In this document: positions 22,741 through 34,646 of the stretch, one piece after another
How positions within the stretch are numbered: position 1 is the stretch's first letter
How the letters are laid out: each line of letters opens with the position of its first letter
Assembly: GCA_963565915.1 (NCBI GenBank)
Contig: OY751491.1
Coordinates: forward strand, 3,286,001-3,350,000
Length of the DNA: 64,000 nt
Direction of reading: 5' to 3'
Source of the DNA: Entoloma clypeatum
Taxonomy: Eukaryota > Basidiomycota > Agaricomycetes > Agaricales > Entolomataceae
Made by a program: the position numbers and the translations under genes
Notes under the pieces: model-generated
The model's database searches: none
The model's input: the letters and a program-made list of their open reading frames with translations, nothing else
Told to the model about the DNA's origin: nothing

Positions 22741-23783
22741 GATCCAACCTTCGTCCTCTTGGTTTTTATATGGCATGTGTTGTACGCATGGGAGGAGGCG
22801 CTGCGGGACCTTCGCACCCATATCTGCTCACTGGTAGGTATCGCCTCCCACTGGGTTTCGTTTGCAGCCTGTATTGATGGACTGGTCAGTGATCAAGACG
22901 TACGACATCGTTCTTACTCAGGAGTTGCACATCATCCATGCCCATCAACTGCATTACTATTCACTCATCGAGGACCTCCGCAAGACTGTTGAGTTTGTCC
23001 GCGACACGAAGAACCCAGCCATGGACTCTTTCTCGAATTTCATCCGCAAGCACAGCGACAAATTAATGGCAAGAGAATGCCGTAATCTTTTGAACGAGAT
23101 TGAACGCTTGGAGAAGGGAAGGTCGATGCAGGATCAGAGGTTGAAGAACGTCATGAACCTTGTGAATTCCGTTGTGTATTTCGCTGACACTGCTGCCTTA
23201 TTGACTTTGTCTTTCAACAGGTCTTCAGTAGTGTAAATATCAATGACAGCAAGCAGATGCAGAAGATGACTGAGGCTGCAGTTAAAGACAGTGCAGGCAA
23301 GTTTCCCACCTGTCTTTGCTATCCAATATCTAACTTTGTCCTCTTCTAGCGGTGAATCATTATCGTTCTTCTCTCTTTATAACCCTTTCTTATCCCGCGC
23401 CAGATGAAGCAAATTGCTTATCTCACCATGGTGTTCCTTCCCGCGTCCTTCGTTGCGGTAAGTGCTTCGTACGATCTCACTGACGTGATCTAACGAATCT
23501 CGCAAATGGCTAGGGAGTCTTCGGCATGAACATTTCGCTCCTTTCCCCAGGTACCAAGGGTACCCTCGGCCATTATATCGCGGTCGCTGTTGCGCTTACA
23601 GCCACAACTGTTTGGGTCATCGTCGCGTTTCAGAGCAAGTATATCTATCCGGACGGAACACCCCTCTGGGTGCGATTCGGCTGGCCCGTCATGTTGTCCT
23701 TGAATCTCTTGAAGAGTAGGTTTGGGAAGGTTGAGAAACAATTGCCGATCAAGACAGGGATCAAGGATGAATCTCGTTGGTGA
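21253..23783 (+). CDS. CorA-like two-helix membrane protein A with Cys motif
   Basis: A multi-exon protein ending in a CorA-type membrane domain. Start 21253 or the internal ATG 21373 (MATLRFDPDYPYPEY). Exon 1 ends after APWPWIDMNDG. Exon 2 (from about 21556) has CDHSSCDNCW, a C-x4-C-x2-C-W pattern that may bind metal. Next come RLEKNRVRALFLENISGPVL (about 21993), PSFWASSLNWIPSRFQ (22140), TITLQFLKSMD and GVYWQNIFQASPDPTFVLLV (22706). A coiled-coil-like stretch (22895-23160) leads to DSKQMQKMTEAAVKDSA. The first helix MKQIAYLTMVFLPASFVA (23403) is followed by GVFGMN (23520), then the second helix. CorA magnesium transporters end helix 1 in a G-M-N motif, and this one has FGMN. Two introns appear to use GC donors (after TTTGCTG near 22669, and after GTGCAG near 23298). 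It lies head to head with the truncated NACHT gene. Transport of magnesium is possible but unproven. Confidence 0.72.
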
Positions 23784-24441
23784 AACTGGGGAATTCTCCG
23801 CCTTGGTCGAAACCAAAACCAAAAAAAATTCCTATTTTGCTCCATCGTCCAGGTTTTGTTCGCTTTCATTGACAATGATTTCTATATACCATCTTCATGG
23901 ATCTTCGGAGATACCTATCACGGACCATTTACGACATTGACATGTATATACTTATCCATTTATGAATCTTAACTAGAGCTCTCATGATCTCAATAGGGCG
24001 TCTCACACCATCCAATTTTTGGTCAACTTTCGATCAACTTGATGCCCAACTATACACCAATGAGGAAAGAAAGTTCTTGTTGGAGGAATCGAAATTGATG
24101 CTGTGGGTAATGAAAAAATGGCGATGTGAAGTTGGCGGAAAGTTGGGGAAAATTTGATCAAAAGTTGTGAAATGCCGCCAACGATGCTGCATTTATCCTC
24201 AAACAGCAAGGGAAGCATGTTGTACTGGTTCGAAAAAGTTGACAAGCGAAATTTCAAGGGATACGCCAACAGCCCTGCGCCTCCGAGTTACCAACCCTCA
24301 AAACCCCTGTGATCGAAGTCCTGTCAAATGTTCACTTCCAACAAACTTTCTCGTCCAGTATTGGTCCAGCAGTTCCAGGCGCTTCTGAGAAATCTCCGAC
24401 GATCAATCCTCCGTCCTTCTGGTGATAAAGGCCGGAAGAAA
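23784..24441. other. Intergenic between CorA-like genes A and B
   Basis: No gene recognised. It presumably holds the terminator of gene A and the promoter of gene B. Confidence 0.4.
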
Positions 24442-26947
24442 ATGGTGCCCACAGTCTTTCACATACCCTTATTCCCCTCGTGGACAACAAAGGCCCTTCG
24501 CGATTTGTATAACGACGGACAGCAAGTAATACGAACCGATTGCAGACAATACAATCTCACTCGACTTACACAAAACATCTGGAACTGAAAGAACGGCTGC
24601 CAACCCCTTCTCATCGCCACGCAGCCCCTTCGGCACCATGGCCTTGGATAGCTGTCCATGATGGTGCGTTATTTTTTGTGGGGAAAGGCGAAAGAATTAT
24701 GTTTCCGTTCGTTCAGGACTTGACACAACACAAGTGGAATCAGGCGCGCCACCAGTCCCGGTGCCTTGTGATCATTCCTCTTGCGATAACTGCTGGGCCG
24801 GATATCCTCAGTCCCTTTACCCCAACTGGACTCCGAGCCAAGTTGTTCGCAGTAAAATTGCTGACGCTGTGAACAATTACGATAGAAATGTTCCATGCCA
24901 CGTTCACTATGTCGATGTCAACTCCGATGGCTGTTTTACGAATGCAGGAGTTCTAGAAGTCCCGGAGAAAGATGTCTACGACGTTTGGGCGAAGACAAAA
25001 TATCCAGCGGTGAATCTTCGTTTATTCAGCTCACAAATGCACATGTTTTCCGGCTTGTAGTTCAATGGATTTCCCTTTGTTCTTATCCTGAACATATTGT
25101 GGTCTGACTCCATTATCTTCAGTCCCTCGAGAAGAATCGTGTGCGGGCCTTGTTCCTCGAGAACCTTTCTGGGCCGGTCCTGAAAATGCTCGGAACAACG
25201 TACGCTCGACCGCCTTTTAATCCCTTCATCCGAGGACCTGACTTTGACCTTACGCCTCCAGATACAACATCGAACCTTTCTTCTGGTCTTCGTCATTGAA
25301 TTGGATTCCTTCGCGATTCCAGGAAGATCCTCGAGATCAAAAAGGAGATCGTAAGGCCCCCTCCGAGTCATTGTCACGTACAGTTTCCTATGAACATACA
25401 TTAATTTCTGCCGTTCAGATGTTACGGTCACCCTGCAATTTCTGAAATCAATGGAGAGGTCAACATGCTTACCAAGATCATCTCGGTGTAGCCCTGAGGA
25501 GGACGACCGCTCTACCCTGAGTCAGTTCATGTCAGCATACTTCATGCAAGTCGAAAGTCCTGACTACTGATTTCAGCTGAACAAATGATCGATACTCAAG
25601 CACCCCTCTGGTTGCATTCCAGTATACCTTTTGCTTCTTGTTTTGGACATTACTAAAAATATCTACCAGGCAATCGCGAACTCGTCCTCGACCTGCTTTC
25701 AGTGCACCTCATCCGGAACGTGAACAGCAGTGTCATCATCTCCTTCCATCCGACACTGGAACATCCTACTACCAAAGCAGAATACCTCCATGATCGCATC
25801 CTATTTGCTGGCAAGCAGATGATCTCTTTTGTTGTCCTTGTTTGTCTTGATGGGTCTGGTTCTCTAGGTCAAAGCGTGTATTGGCAGAAGATCTTTCAAG
25901 TATCCTCTGATCCAACCTTCGTCCTTTTGGTTTTTATATGGCATACGTTGTATGCGTGGGATGAGGCGCTGCAGGACCTGTATACCCATATCTGCTCGCT
26001 GGTAGGTATCGCCTCCCGCTGGGGGCCATTCACAGCCTATATTGATGGACTGGTCAGGAATCTCAGGTGATCAAGACGCACGACATGATTCTTACCCAGG
26101 ACCTGCACATCATCCGCGCCCATCAGTTGCATTATTGCTCACTCATCGAGGACATCCGCAAGACTGTTGAGTTTGTCCGTGACACGAAGAACCCAGCCAT
26201 GGACTCTATCCCGGATGATGCCCGCAACCAGAGCGAGCATTTGATGCAAAGAGAATGTCGGAATCTTTTAAACGAGATTGAGCGATTGGAGAAGGGCAGG
26301 TCGATGCAGGATCGGAGACTAAAGAATGTCATGGATCTTGTGAATTTTATTGTGTATCTCAACGATATTCTTCCCTTGATGACCTTCGTCTTGCCACAGG
26401 TCTTCAGTAGCGTCAACATGAACGACAGCAAGCAGATGCAGAGAATGACCGAAGCTGCTGTTAAAGATAGCGCCGGTAAGTTCTTGCTTATCTTGAACCA
26501 TACAATTTCTGATCTCCTTCCCCTTCAGCTGTGAATAGGCCCCTTTTCTCTTTCAATAACCCTTCCTGATTCTTTGGTAGATGAAGCAAATTGCATACCT
26601 CACCATGGTGTTCCTTCCTGCATCCTTCGTAGCGGTAAGACCCTACTTCTCATCATACTTTCAATGGATGTCACAATCAGGCCATCTTTGGCATGAATAT
26701 TTCGCTGCTCGTTCCCAATACCAATGGCACTCTCGGCCATTATTTCGTTGTCGCCATAGCGCTTACTGTGTCAACCCTCTGGGTCATTGTTACTTTCCGA
26801 AGCAAGTATATCTATCCGGACGGGACACCGCTTTGGAAGCGGTTTGGTTGGCCAGTCATGCTCCTCCTGAACTGGATCAACAAAAAAAATGCAAAGACGG
26901 AAAACCAATTGCCAATTCAAAGGGGGATGAAAGAAGGGCACTCTTGA
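24442..26947 (+). CDS. CorA-like two-helix membrane protein B
   Basis: A tandem paralogue of gene A with the same order of blocks: PTPSHRHAAPSAPWPWIAVHD (24600-24662), CDHSSCDNCWAGYPQSLYP (24765-24825), SLEKNRVRALFLENLSGPVL (25123-25183), YNIEPFFWSSSLNWIPSRFQ (25262-25325), VTVTLQFLKSMER (25423), SVYWQKIFQVSSDPTFVLLV (25875-25935), a coiled-coil-like stretch with ERLEKGRSMQDRRLKNVMDL (26280-26340), DSKQMQRMTEAAVKDSA, then MKQIAYLTMVFLPASFVA (26581-26634). After an intron comes IFGMNISLLVPNTNGTLGHY and the second helix. The stop is at 26945-26947. The start is uncertain: an ATG at 24442 opens a frame that does not join exon 1 directly. The same intron after TTTGCTG (about 25813) also has a GC donor. 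No disabling mutation was noticed in the membrane domain. Confidence 0.7.
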
Positions 26948-27580
26948 TGAGTTGGAGTTTTCTATTCTTTTGTGGGGTCCCTTTTCCTTGCTATACCTGG
27001 ATTATGTTGTTTTCCGCTCTTGATTTCGCGATACCATGCTTTCTGTCATGGACCATTTACATATACCCATTTCTGGTCTGCGATGTGGCAAAGCACGTGA
27101 AATGGTCGCAGTGTACTTGGAGTACATCTGCTCAAGCGCTGGTCATTGCTCTTCCACTCACCGCCCTAAAGGGTTCGTCTTGGCGCCTCGCTCCAGACCA
27201 GGGATACGTAACTTATCTCCAGCTTGCCTCTGCTATAACCACCGATAACGGCATCACGGGCATGAACCCGAGCACCCAGCACGACGCAAGACGACACAAT
27301 GCAATGTGTAAGTTTTCTTCCCCAACTCCGGTCCCTGGGCTGCAGGGATTTCCGATTTGTATGTACCCTCTGTATGTACCGACTTTGAGGATCCCATACT
27401 TATCAATCGCCACACGAGAAACCGGAGGTCGACTCAAAGAACTCAATCGGAGACCTTTGACCTCATGTCAAGTCCTTGATAGGGGCGGTGCTAGTGAGCA
27501 GTCACTGAATTCTCTGTGATCTGACACTGCTAAATTACAGGGACAGGGCCGTTTTGGTTTCCGGTGTATAAACATCCACC
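26948..27580. other. Intergenic between CorA-like genes B and C
   Basis: Overlapped by a long open frame that is only an out-of-frame continuation of the last exons of gene B. No independent gene is recognised. Confidence 0.4.
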
Positions 27581-30094
27581 ATGTTCGGGAAAATCCTTCT
27601 GAAGGTCGACATTCAGGGCGTTGGGTTCACGATGCGTATAAAGCCTCGTGAGGGGCAGTATTCTTCCCAAAAACTCGTCTGCCAGACTGGTCAGCCCGGA
27701 AACACACCGATATCATGCCTCTCATCCATGGCCAGGCCCTCGTTTCGGAGACTTCTGGCATTCCCCTTCACGATATCAAAAACAAGGAATGGGTACCCAT
27801 ACCCATACCTTCACATCGTCATGCAGCGCCATCAGCCCCGTGGCCCTGGATAGATATCCACGATGGTGAAATTCCTGGAAACTGAAGCGCAACCTTCCTT
27901 CAGAATCTTATACTCTATTCCGCCTTTCAGAGCTTGAGCAACAGCAGCTGGAATCTTCTGAAGCAATGATCCCGTCGGTTTGCCCTCATACCTCATGCGA
28001 CAACTGCTGGAAAGAATATCCCAAGTCCCTCTTTCCCAACTGGACTCCGAGTCAAGTTTCTCGTAGCAAAATTAAAGCAGCTGTTGCTAGAGGAAACAAA
28101 TGCACCATTCATCGGATTAACATCGGCTCGACTGGTTGTTTCTCGGATGAGGGGGTACATACAGTCTCGGAGGAAAGCACATCTGAGTTTTGGGCGACAT
28201 TATTGGAGGCAAAGGTGTGTCTTCCTCTGAATTTCACAGGAATGAAATTCCACACTATCTTCCCCAACGAACCTTTTGCCTTCAAGAATTCACATCCTTA
28301 CGTCATTATCTGACTTGTATCTCAGAGCGACAAGGACAGATTAGTGCGCGCTTTATTCATCGACGATCTCTCCGGCCCTGTTCTGCGGATGCTTGGGACA
28401 GCGTATGTAGGCGGAGCTCTTCGAAATGCTCATCTTTGACCTTTCGGCTTTTCCCGTCTTCAGATACAACGTTGAACCATTCTTCTGGTCTTCATCATTA
28501 AACTGGATTCCTTCGAGGTTCCAGGAAGATCCTCGACAGGCGGGGGACCGTAAGAATTTATCACTCTCAAACGCGTGTTTGTTCTCGATTCAATTGAAAT
28601 CACAGATGTCACAATTACCTTGCAATTCCTCAAATCAATAGCCGGCAGTTCATCCTCCAGTCAGTAGACAGGGCTTGTTTCCGATCGTGAGCCTGACCTT
28701 TTTAACTAGCAACCTGCCAGAAACCAGACCATCCAAAAATAAATTCTATGCCACAGGCGGTCAAACCGCAGAGTATCAACACCCGCGCTCCACTTGATAT
28801 AAAACCTGGTAATTCGTCTATTTTTCACCATTTTTTTCTGCTCATGTATGCCTTCCAGGCGGGGTCCCACGTCAACTCGTCCTTGATTTACTTTCCGTTC
28901 ACCTCGTCCGAAGGAATGGGAACAGCACCCTTATCTCTTACCATGCTAATATGAACCATACCACCAAAGCAAGCTATCTTCACGATCGAATCCAATTTTC
29001 AGGTGACGTCTGACTGCGGCACATCAATGTATCTCAACGTGACATTCGCTCTAGGTCAAAGCGTGTACTGGCAGAAAATCTTCAAAAACACAACCGATCC
29101 CACCTTTGTGCTTCTCCTCTTTATTTGGCACGCGGTGTACGCGTGGGACGAGGCTCTGCAACATCTATATGAACACATCTGCTTGCTGGTACGTAGCATC
29201 ATGCCGATTTTCCGACACAATGAATATCTGTCGGTTGTGTCAGGAAAACAAGGTTATGGAGATATATAACAAACAATATACCCGGGAGCTGTACAGTATT
29301 CGTGCCCATCAATTGCACTATTTCTCCCTCATCGACGATATGAACAAGTCCGTCGAATTCATCGCCAAAACCAAGAACCCTGCCATGGACTTGTCCCCTG
29401 AACTGAAACGGGAATGTGAAAATCTTTTGGATAGGATCAGGCGATTAGAGCAGGAGAGGTCGATGCAGGATCAGAGGCTGAAGAACCTTATGGACCTTGT
29501 GAGTTTGCGTCGCATCATCGCGTATCGAAACATCTCTTGTTTACATGGTTCTGTCCCAGGTCTTCAGCAGTGTCAACATAGACGATAGCAAGCAAATGCA
29601 GGAGATGACTGGAGCCGCAGTGAAAGACAGCGCAGGTTGTTCCATGTCCTTGGGACTTCTTCAAATTTCCTACACTAACGTTTTTTTTTTTTTGACAGCG
29701 GTAAAGAACAAATCGCTTTTTACTACAATCTGTTTGACTGCTCTCCACAGATGAAACAAATCGCATATCTCACGATGATATTCCTCCCTGCTTCATTTGT
29801 GGCCGTGAGTATCTCCTCCAGCCTCGGGTCGTCGTAAACTCAATTCACGTCTAACATCAGGGAATTTTCGGCATGAATGTACATCAGATTGCAGGCAACA
29901 ACGTCAATGGCACTCTTGCTCATTACTTTGCCGTTGCGATTCCGTTGACTGTTACGACCATCTGGGCTATCGTTGCGTTCCAGATTCATCATATTCATCC
30001 ACCACTTCAGTCCTGGTTCGATCGCCTCCTGTGGCCGGTTACACTTCCATGGAATCTGATGACATCTAGCCAAAGCGAGCGTTTACCTGTTTGA
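27581..30094 (+). CDS. CorA-like two-helix membrane protein C
   Basis: The third and most diverged tandem copy. Recognised blocks are PSHRHAAPSAPWPWIDIHD (27805-27865), CPHTSCDNCWKEYPKSLFP (27983-28040), the RALFIDDLSGPVLRMLGTA region (28345-28405), YNVEPFFWSSSLNWIPSRFQ (28464-28523), DVTITLQFLKS, GQSVYWQKIFKNTTDPTFVL (29055-29115), a coiled-coil-like segment ending RRLEQERSMQDQRLKNLMDL, DSKQMQEMTGAAVKDSA, and the first helix MKQIAYLTMIFLPASFVA (29752-29805). After an intron comes IFGMNVHQIAGN (29868 on) and the second helix, with the stop at 30092-30094. In contrast to A, A' and B, the intron before GQSVYWQ has a normal GT donor (29003). The start at 27581 is tentative because a stop separates it from the first recognised block. 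Confidence 0.65.
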
Positions 30095-30669
30095 ATGCGG
30101 CCGTCGATTTCCTGGCAGAGGTACATTCCTATTCATAAAATAACACTCAATCGTTCACGACATGCGTGTGATGATGACCCTTATGTTTGAACATACAGAC
30201 TGTATATACATCGTTCTGCAATAACAGGCTTATGTGGATTTTCTCATGATGAGAGCGAGAGAGAAAGCGTGGTATGAATTACCCACGACATCCTTCGAAG
30301 GAATTGAAAGGAGCTTCCTGGAAGGCTTTCGTTCCACCCAGAGCTTACTGTGTTGTAACCATTCAAAAAAAATGCATTTTCAATGTTGCTGTTCATAGCG
30401 AGAGATTGGGTGCATCATGTAGTGTGGAGGGACAACAAGGCTGCGAGCAATCATGAGCTGGCCTTTTCGAATAAAGGTCGGGGTTATGATGCCAGCGCTT
30501 CGTCTGTTCTTGTTTCGAAGGGGGGGGGAACTTCATCAATTCATCTGTACAGCATGACGCTGAACTGGGGTGGTCAAACGGGTGACGTCGTTCGAGATCT
30601 CATTAATCCCTCAACCAAAAACGAGCCTGATCATACAAGTCCACAGAGAGAAAAGGGTGGGATCGAAAT
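30095..30669. other. Intergenic, no gene recognised
   Basis: Lies between the convergent ends of CorA-like gene C and SYF2. Small open frames only. Confidence 0.4.
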
Positions 30670-31897
30670 CTACAGTGCTGTACCACGTTCGAAGCTCGCC
30701 CGTATCTCGCCCGTATATTTGTCGTAATATCGCGCGATCTGTCCATGCATCAAATACGGGCCACACCTGAAAAGAAAGAGAATCGCACCTTTTTGTTGAA
30801 CACCCGATTGTGTTCATTGATGTATGTGATATCGCCCTCGTCCTCGTTGAGCCGTTTCCGGGAGAACTTGCCCTTCTTGTCAATGCTAACGGGAAAACTC
30901 TCAATACCTCGTAACACTACACTGATGTATGCAACGCACTCTTGGTTAATCTTTGATACCATACGATCAATTGCATCTTCGGATGGCTTGCTGTCGCCAT
31001 AAATAAGGGTGTTGGCATCGCGGTATAGATTTGCAGCAGCAAGCTGTTGTTCTTGATTCGTTGGTACGAGCTAAAAGTCGGAGCTTGAGTATATATTATC
31101 GTGATGTGTAGAAACACCGACCTGTGATGAACCGGACTTGGGGTCGAATGTCACAAGAGAACCGGGCGCTAGTCCCATAGCCACCTCTTTCTGCATGTTA
31201 TAAGCTACCAAGTCCGGCTTGATGTAGTCTAAATCCTTTTTGTACCGTCGTCTCGCCGCATGTGCATCGTCTGCGAGACCGGGTTACTCAATACCTGGGG
31301 TCTTATAGTAAGAGGGGAAAACGTGCCGTGAAATTCAAAATCTGCTCTCCGCTTTTTCCTGGCCAACTTCTTCTCCCAGTTGTCGTTCTCCTCAATTGTC
31401 CACTCCCAGTTCTTCGCCCGAGTGACATCCTCTCCTCTGTCCTCTGCATCTGCCTTCAAACGCAAGGTTTCTGCGAGTTTACGGTGTCGATCGAGCCGTG
31501 CAGCGTCACGCGCTGTGATTTTCGACCTGGCGCTCTCTTCCAACAGGGATGTGCGGTTGGCTTTGGAGGAAGCGGCCTATTGCGACAGAAGAAAGAGAAA
31601 GCTCGGTACGTGAGGGCTCATGAATGAATGAAGGAAACGCACAATCTTCTTTCGTAACCGTTCCATCTTGGCTTTCCGTTCCTCCATCGGGGTCAGCGTT
31701 CCCGGCGTTGGCGAGTTTGACTCTACTCCTTCTTCCATATTCTCGTCTTCTTCATCTGCCGAAGAACTCCTACTTATGGAGCCCTCCGCTAAGCCCTCCA
31801 TGCCATTCGTAGAGCCAGATCGAGACAACACTCCACCACCATTCACTGCGGCGTTATCTCCGAAGTTGATGCATGCTGAGGGTACATTGGTCGCCAT
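30670..31897 (-). CDS. SYF2: Pre-mRNA-splicing factor SYF2
   Basis: Spliceosome component associated with the NineTeen/Prp19 complex in the nucleus. Start ATG 31897 (MATNVPSACINFGDN) with an acidic, serine-rich N-terminal part. Then MEERKAKMERLRKKI and, after an intron, basic and helical stretches (RDAARLDRHRKLAETLRLKA; KNWEWTIEENDNWEKKLARK, 31400-31350). The next exon has RRRYKKDLDYIKPDLVAYNM (31250-31190) and KEVAMGLAPGSLVTFDP, followed by NLYRDANTLIYGDSKPSEDA (31035-30975) and KKGKFSRKRLNEDEGDITYI (30875-30815). A last intron ends in GGACAG, joining VFNKK to IARYYDKYTGEIRASFERG, and the stop is at 30670-30672. All diagnostic SYF2 blocks are present and in frame. It is divergent from the BTB gene, with 152 bases between the start codons. 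Confidence 0.9.
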
Positions 31898-32049
31898 ATT
31901 GCTGTTACAACCAAGAGAGAAACGTGAGCAATGAAGGTCACGTGGTCAAGGGTGTGATAATTTCGGAGGCCGGTGGCAAGCAAAGGAATCGGAAGCACAG
32001 CCACATCCGAATTGATCGAACATGTTTCATTCGCTGCACTCTCTTCCAG
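31898..32049. promoter_or_regulatory. Bidirectional promoter of SYF2 and the BTB gene
   Basis: Only 152 bases separate the two divergent start codons, so both promoters and 5' leaders must lie here or overlap the coding regions. Confidence 0.5.
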
Positions 32050-33410
32050 ATGGCACTGACCTCCCCCGATTCCCCAACCACACCGTCACCACACACAGAA
32101 TTTTGGCTACATGACGGTTCAATAGTGCTCCAGGTGCAAGGCACTTTGTTCAAAGTGCATCAAACGATTCTCGCCAACCATTCCGAAGTATTTTCAGACT
32201 TGTTCAGTCTTCCGCAACCACAGGGCGGCGAAGATAGGGAGGGAGAGCACGTCGATGGGTGCCATGTCGTCCATATGCACGATAGCGCAGAAGATTTTGT
32301 GGACCTGCTCAAAGCCATCTACCACCCGTCGTACGCATGTCTTGTCTCCCCTTGACGACAACTCACCTCGTTTCGCAATTTTATAGCCATTTTGACACAT
32401 TGCCATCCAACGCAGACCTCGATACAATAATCACCTTCGTCGGAGGAATTCTAAGGCTGAGCACAAAGTACATCATCCGCGAGTTACGCAAGAGATGCAT
32501 TTCGCTTCTGACCAAGAGCTTCCCTACGACATATCAGGATTATATGGTCAAGATCACGCACCAGCGGACACATGCTGCACCAAATTCCCAGCCTAATGCT
32601 ACCATGGCAGACCTGACGGCGCTTGCCAATCTGATCACATCCACTCTTATGCCCGCCCTCGTTAACTCGACAAATCAGCTCACGCCTCCTTCTCTCCAAA
32701 CCACACCCTCGTTTTCTCCGCCAAGCGTTCAAACCTTCAACTCTCCTCCTCCAACAACAGTTATCTCATCGTCACGTTCACGTTTGAATTCACACTCACA
32801 TTCACAACCACATGCCTCTACCTCAGCCTCCAATCACTCACATTCCCATCCACATTCCCACTCTCACAGAACTAAAGTTAAATCCCCTAAACCTAAACCC
32901 GAGCCCGTCCCGCCGAAGCCGAAAGCGTCCGCCGTCATGCGCGCCATCAGCCTCGCCCATCAAACGAACACTCAGCTTATTCTTCCTTATGCCTATTACC
33001 TCCTCGCACGCACCTCCTCCCCACGCCGGTTCCTTTCTAACTCTTCCTCTCCCATCTCCTGGCATCAAAAAACAATCTGCCTCGTCGGCCGCTCTCTTCT
33101 CCATTCCGCAGATATATCGATGTCCCATTCCTTCCTTGTCGCTTTCCAGATCGCCTCTCGATGTACCTCGCCAAGGCAGTGTGAGGACTCGAAAGGGCCA
33201 TTGCTGGAGTGGGCGTTGCTTCAGGCATCCGGCAAGGGTCCTGAGCCGCTGCGGCCGTACGATCGGTGGGATAAGCTCGGAGTGTGTTCGGAATGTGTGG
33301 CTGAGGCGAAGAGGAAGCACGAGAATGGAAGGGAGGAAGTGTGGGCTCGCCTGCCGAGTTTCTTCGATTTGGATTCGTGGGATAAGTTGAAGGAGATGCA
33401 GGAGAGGTAG
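32050..33410 (+). CDS. BTB/POZ-domain protein with His/Ser-rich linker
   Basis: A BTB-domain protein of the large family found in mushroom-forming fungi. ATG 32050 starts MALTSPDSPTTPSPHTEFWL. The BTB core follows at once: HDGSIVLQVQGTLFKVHQTI, LANHSEVFSDLFSLPQ, then HDSAEDFVDLLKAIYHPS. A single 56-base intron (32331-32386) joins in frame to HFDTLPSNADLDTIITFVGG and LSTKYIIRELRKRC. The region 32760-32880 encodes a low-complexity linker rich in serine and histidine (repeated SHSH). The C-terminal half carries LAHQTNTQLILPYAYYLLAR and ends in SFFDLDSWDKLKEMQER. Such proteins act as protein-interaction modules, sometimes as adaptors for cullin-3 ubiquitin ligases; the partner cannot be told here. 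In-frame ATGs upstream (31873) are not needed. Confidence 0.85.
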
Positions 33411-34646
33411 TGAGGACTCTTCTGTGACGATCATCATGATTTCAGTTTGGAGGATCCGATAGGATAGATATCTCATTATAAGTATAAGTATGTGAATTAT
33501 GACTGCATCATGAACAGTGTCCAACAGTACTTAGTGACTACTTCTGGGCTCAACTTCGCTTGGTTTCTCAGAACATTCCCGCACCAAGGTCCGACTCGAG
33601 AGAAAGGTATGTAAGTACAGTCACCATGCCTCGCGTTGTGGTCCATATATGGAAGAAACAATTCTGCTCATGTGGCATGCACTGTTGGCGCTGTCTGGTA
33701 CTTCTGGTGAGGGGCCTCCCTGGGCAACTAAAGCAGCTGGCTGTGCAGGTACTCGTCTTAAACTGGCTACTACAGCTCAGCCGTCGTCTAATGGGCAAGA
33801 GTACCCTACGGGTATCAAGACTTCCCGATAGTCCCATGAATAAAGATCCTTGTCGTCGTAGAGAACTATATTGGAGGGGAAGCTTGGGTGTGCACTAGGC
33901 CCCCCTGGCCAACGACTATAAATTCGTGTCTTTGATGCATGGGAGAATGGCGACACTCATATATAGGTCGCGCGGCCTTTTGAAATGCTTGTGCCGCGGA
34001 CCACACAATTTCGGGGGGGGTACTGAATTACAAGGTAGGCTGAAAGACAACGCACCTACCCATCCTTTGCTAAGCTTGTCAAACTGAACGGAACTGAACA
34101 TGGAAAGAACTGGAGACTAACATTCCTTAGTCTGTATTGACCTAGGCATCATCCATGACCTGTTTCAACACCAATTGGCCGAAGAGCAGTTTCGCGTTCT
34201 CGCAGAGCCTTTAATGAATGGCAGATAAGAAAGTTCAATTTGGATGAATATATTTCGCCAGTTATACAACGAGACAGGATGATATCGAAACACAAAAGAC
34301 CTTTGGAGGCAAGGCCTATAGACGTTGTAGATTAGCGCACGCGAAAAGGAAGGTAATTTAAGAAAAGAGGGGAGGTCAGCATTGCAGAAGTAAGTTCAGC
34401 AGAGGGATTGCGCCCTAAGACTGTTGAGCTTGATAATGTGAATTCTTGTTCATCATGGGTCGTATGGTATCCAGTGAAATGAAAAGACATAGGGCAAAAC
34501 TCACAGTTGAGGCCGAGTGATGGTGAACGAAGAAAACAAAATGGATGAAAGAAAATGAAAATTTGTAGGATCGGCAAATTCAAACTCCGCCTAGATCTTC
34601 CTGGTTTCGGCGCTGCAGGACAGTGGCATAGGTTTAGCGCTAGATC
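33411..34646. other. Intergenic, no gene recognised
   Basis: About 1.2 kb with only short open frames. A G-run sits at about 34012-34019. It contains the promoter of UPF3. Confidence 0.4.

Noticed and set aside
26581..27519. 312-codon plus-strand open frame
   Set aside because: Its first 18 codons are the real first helix of CorA-like gene B, but it then reads through the intron and the last exon in the wrong frame. The true end is 26947.
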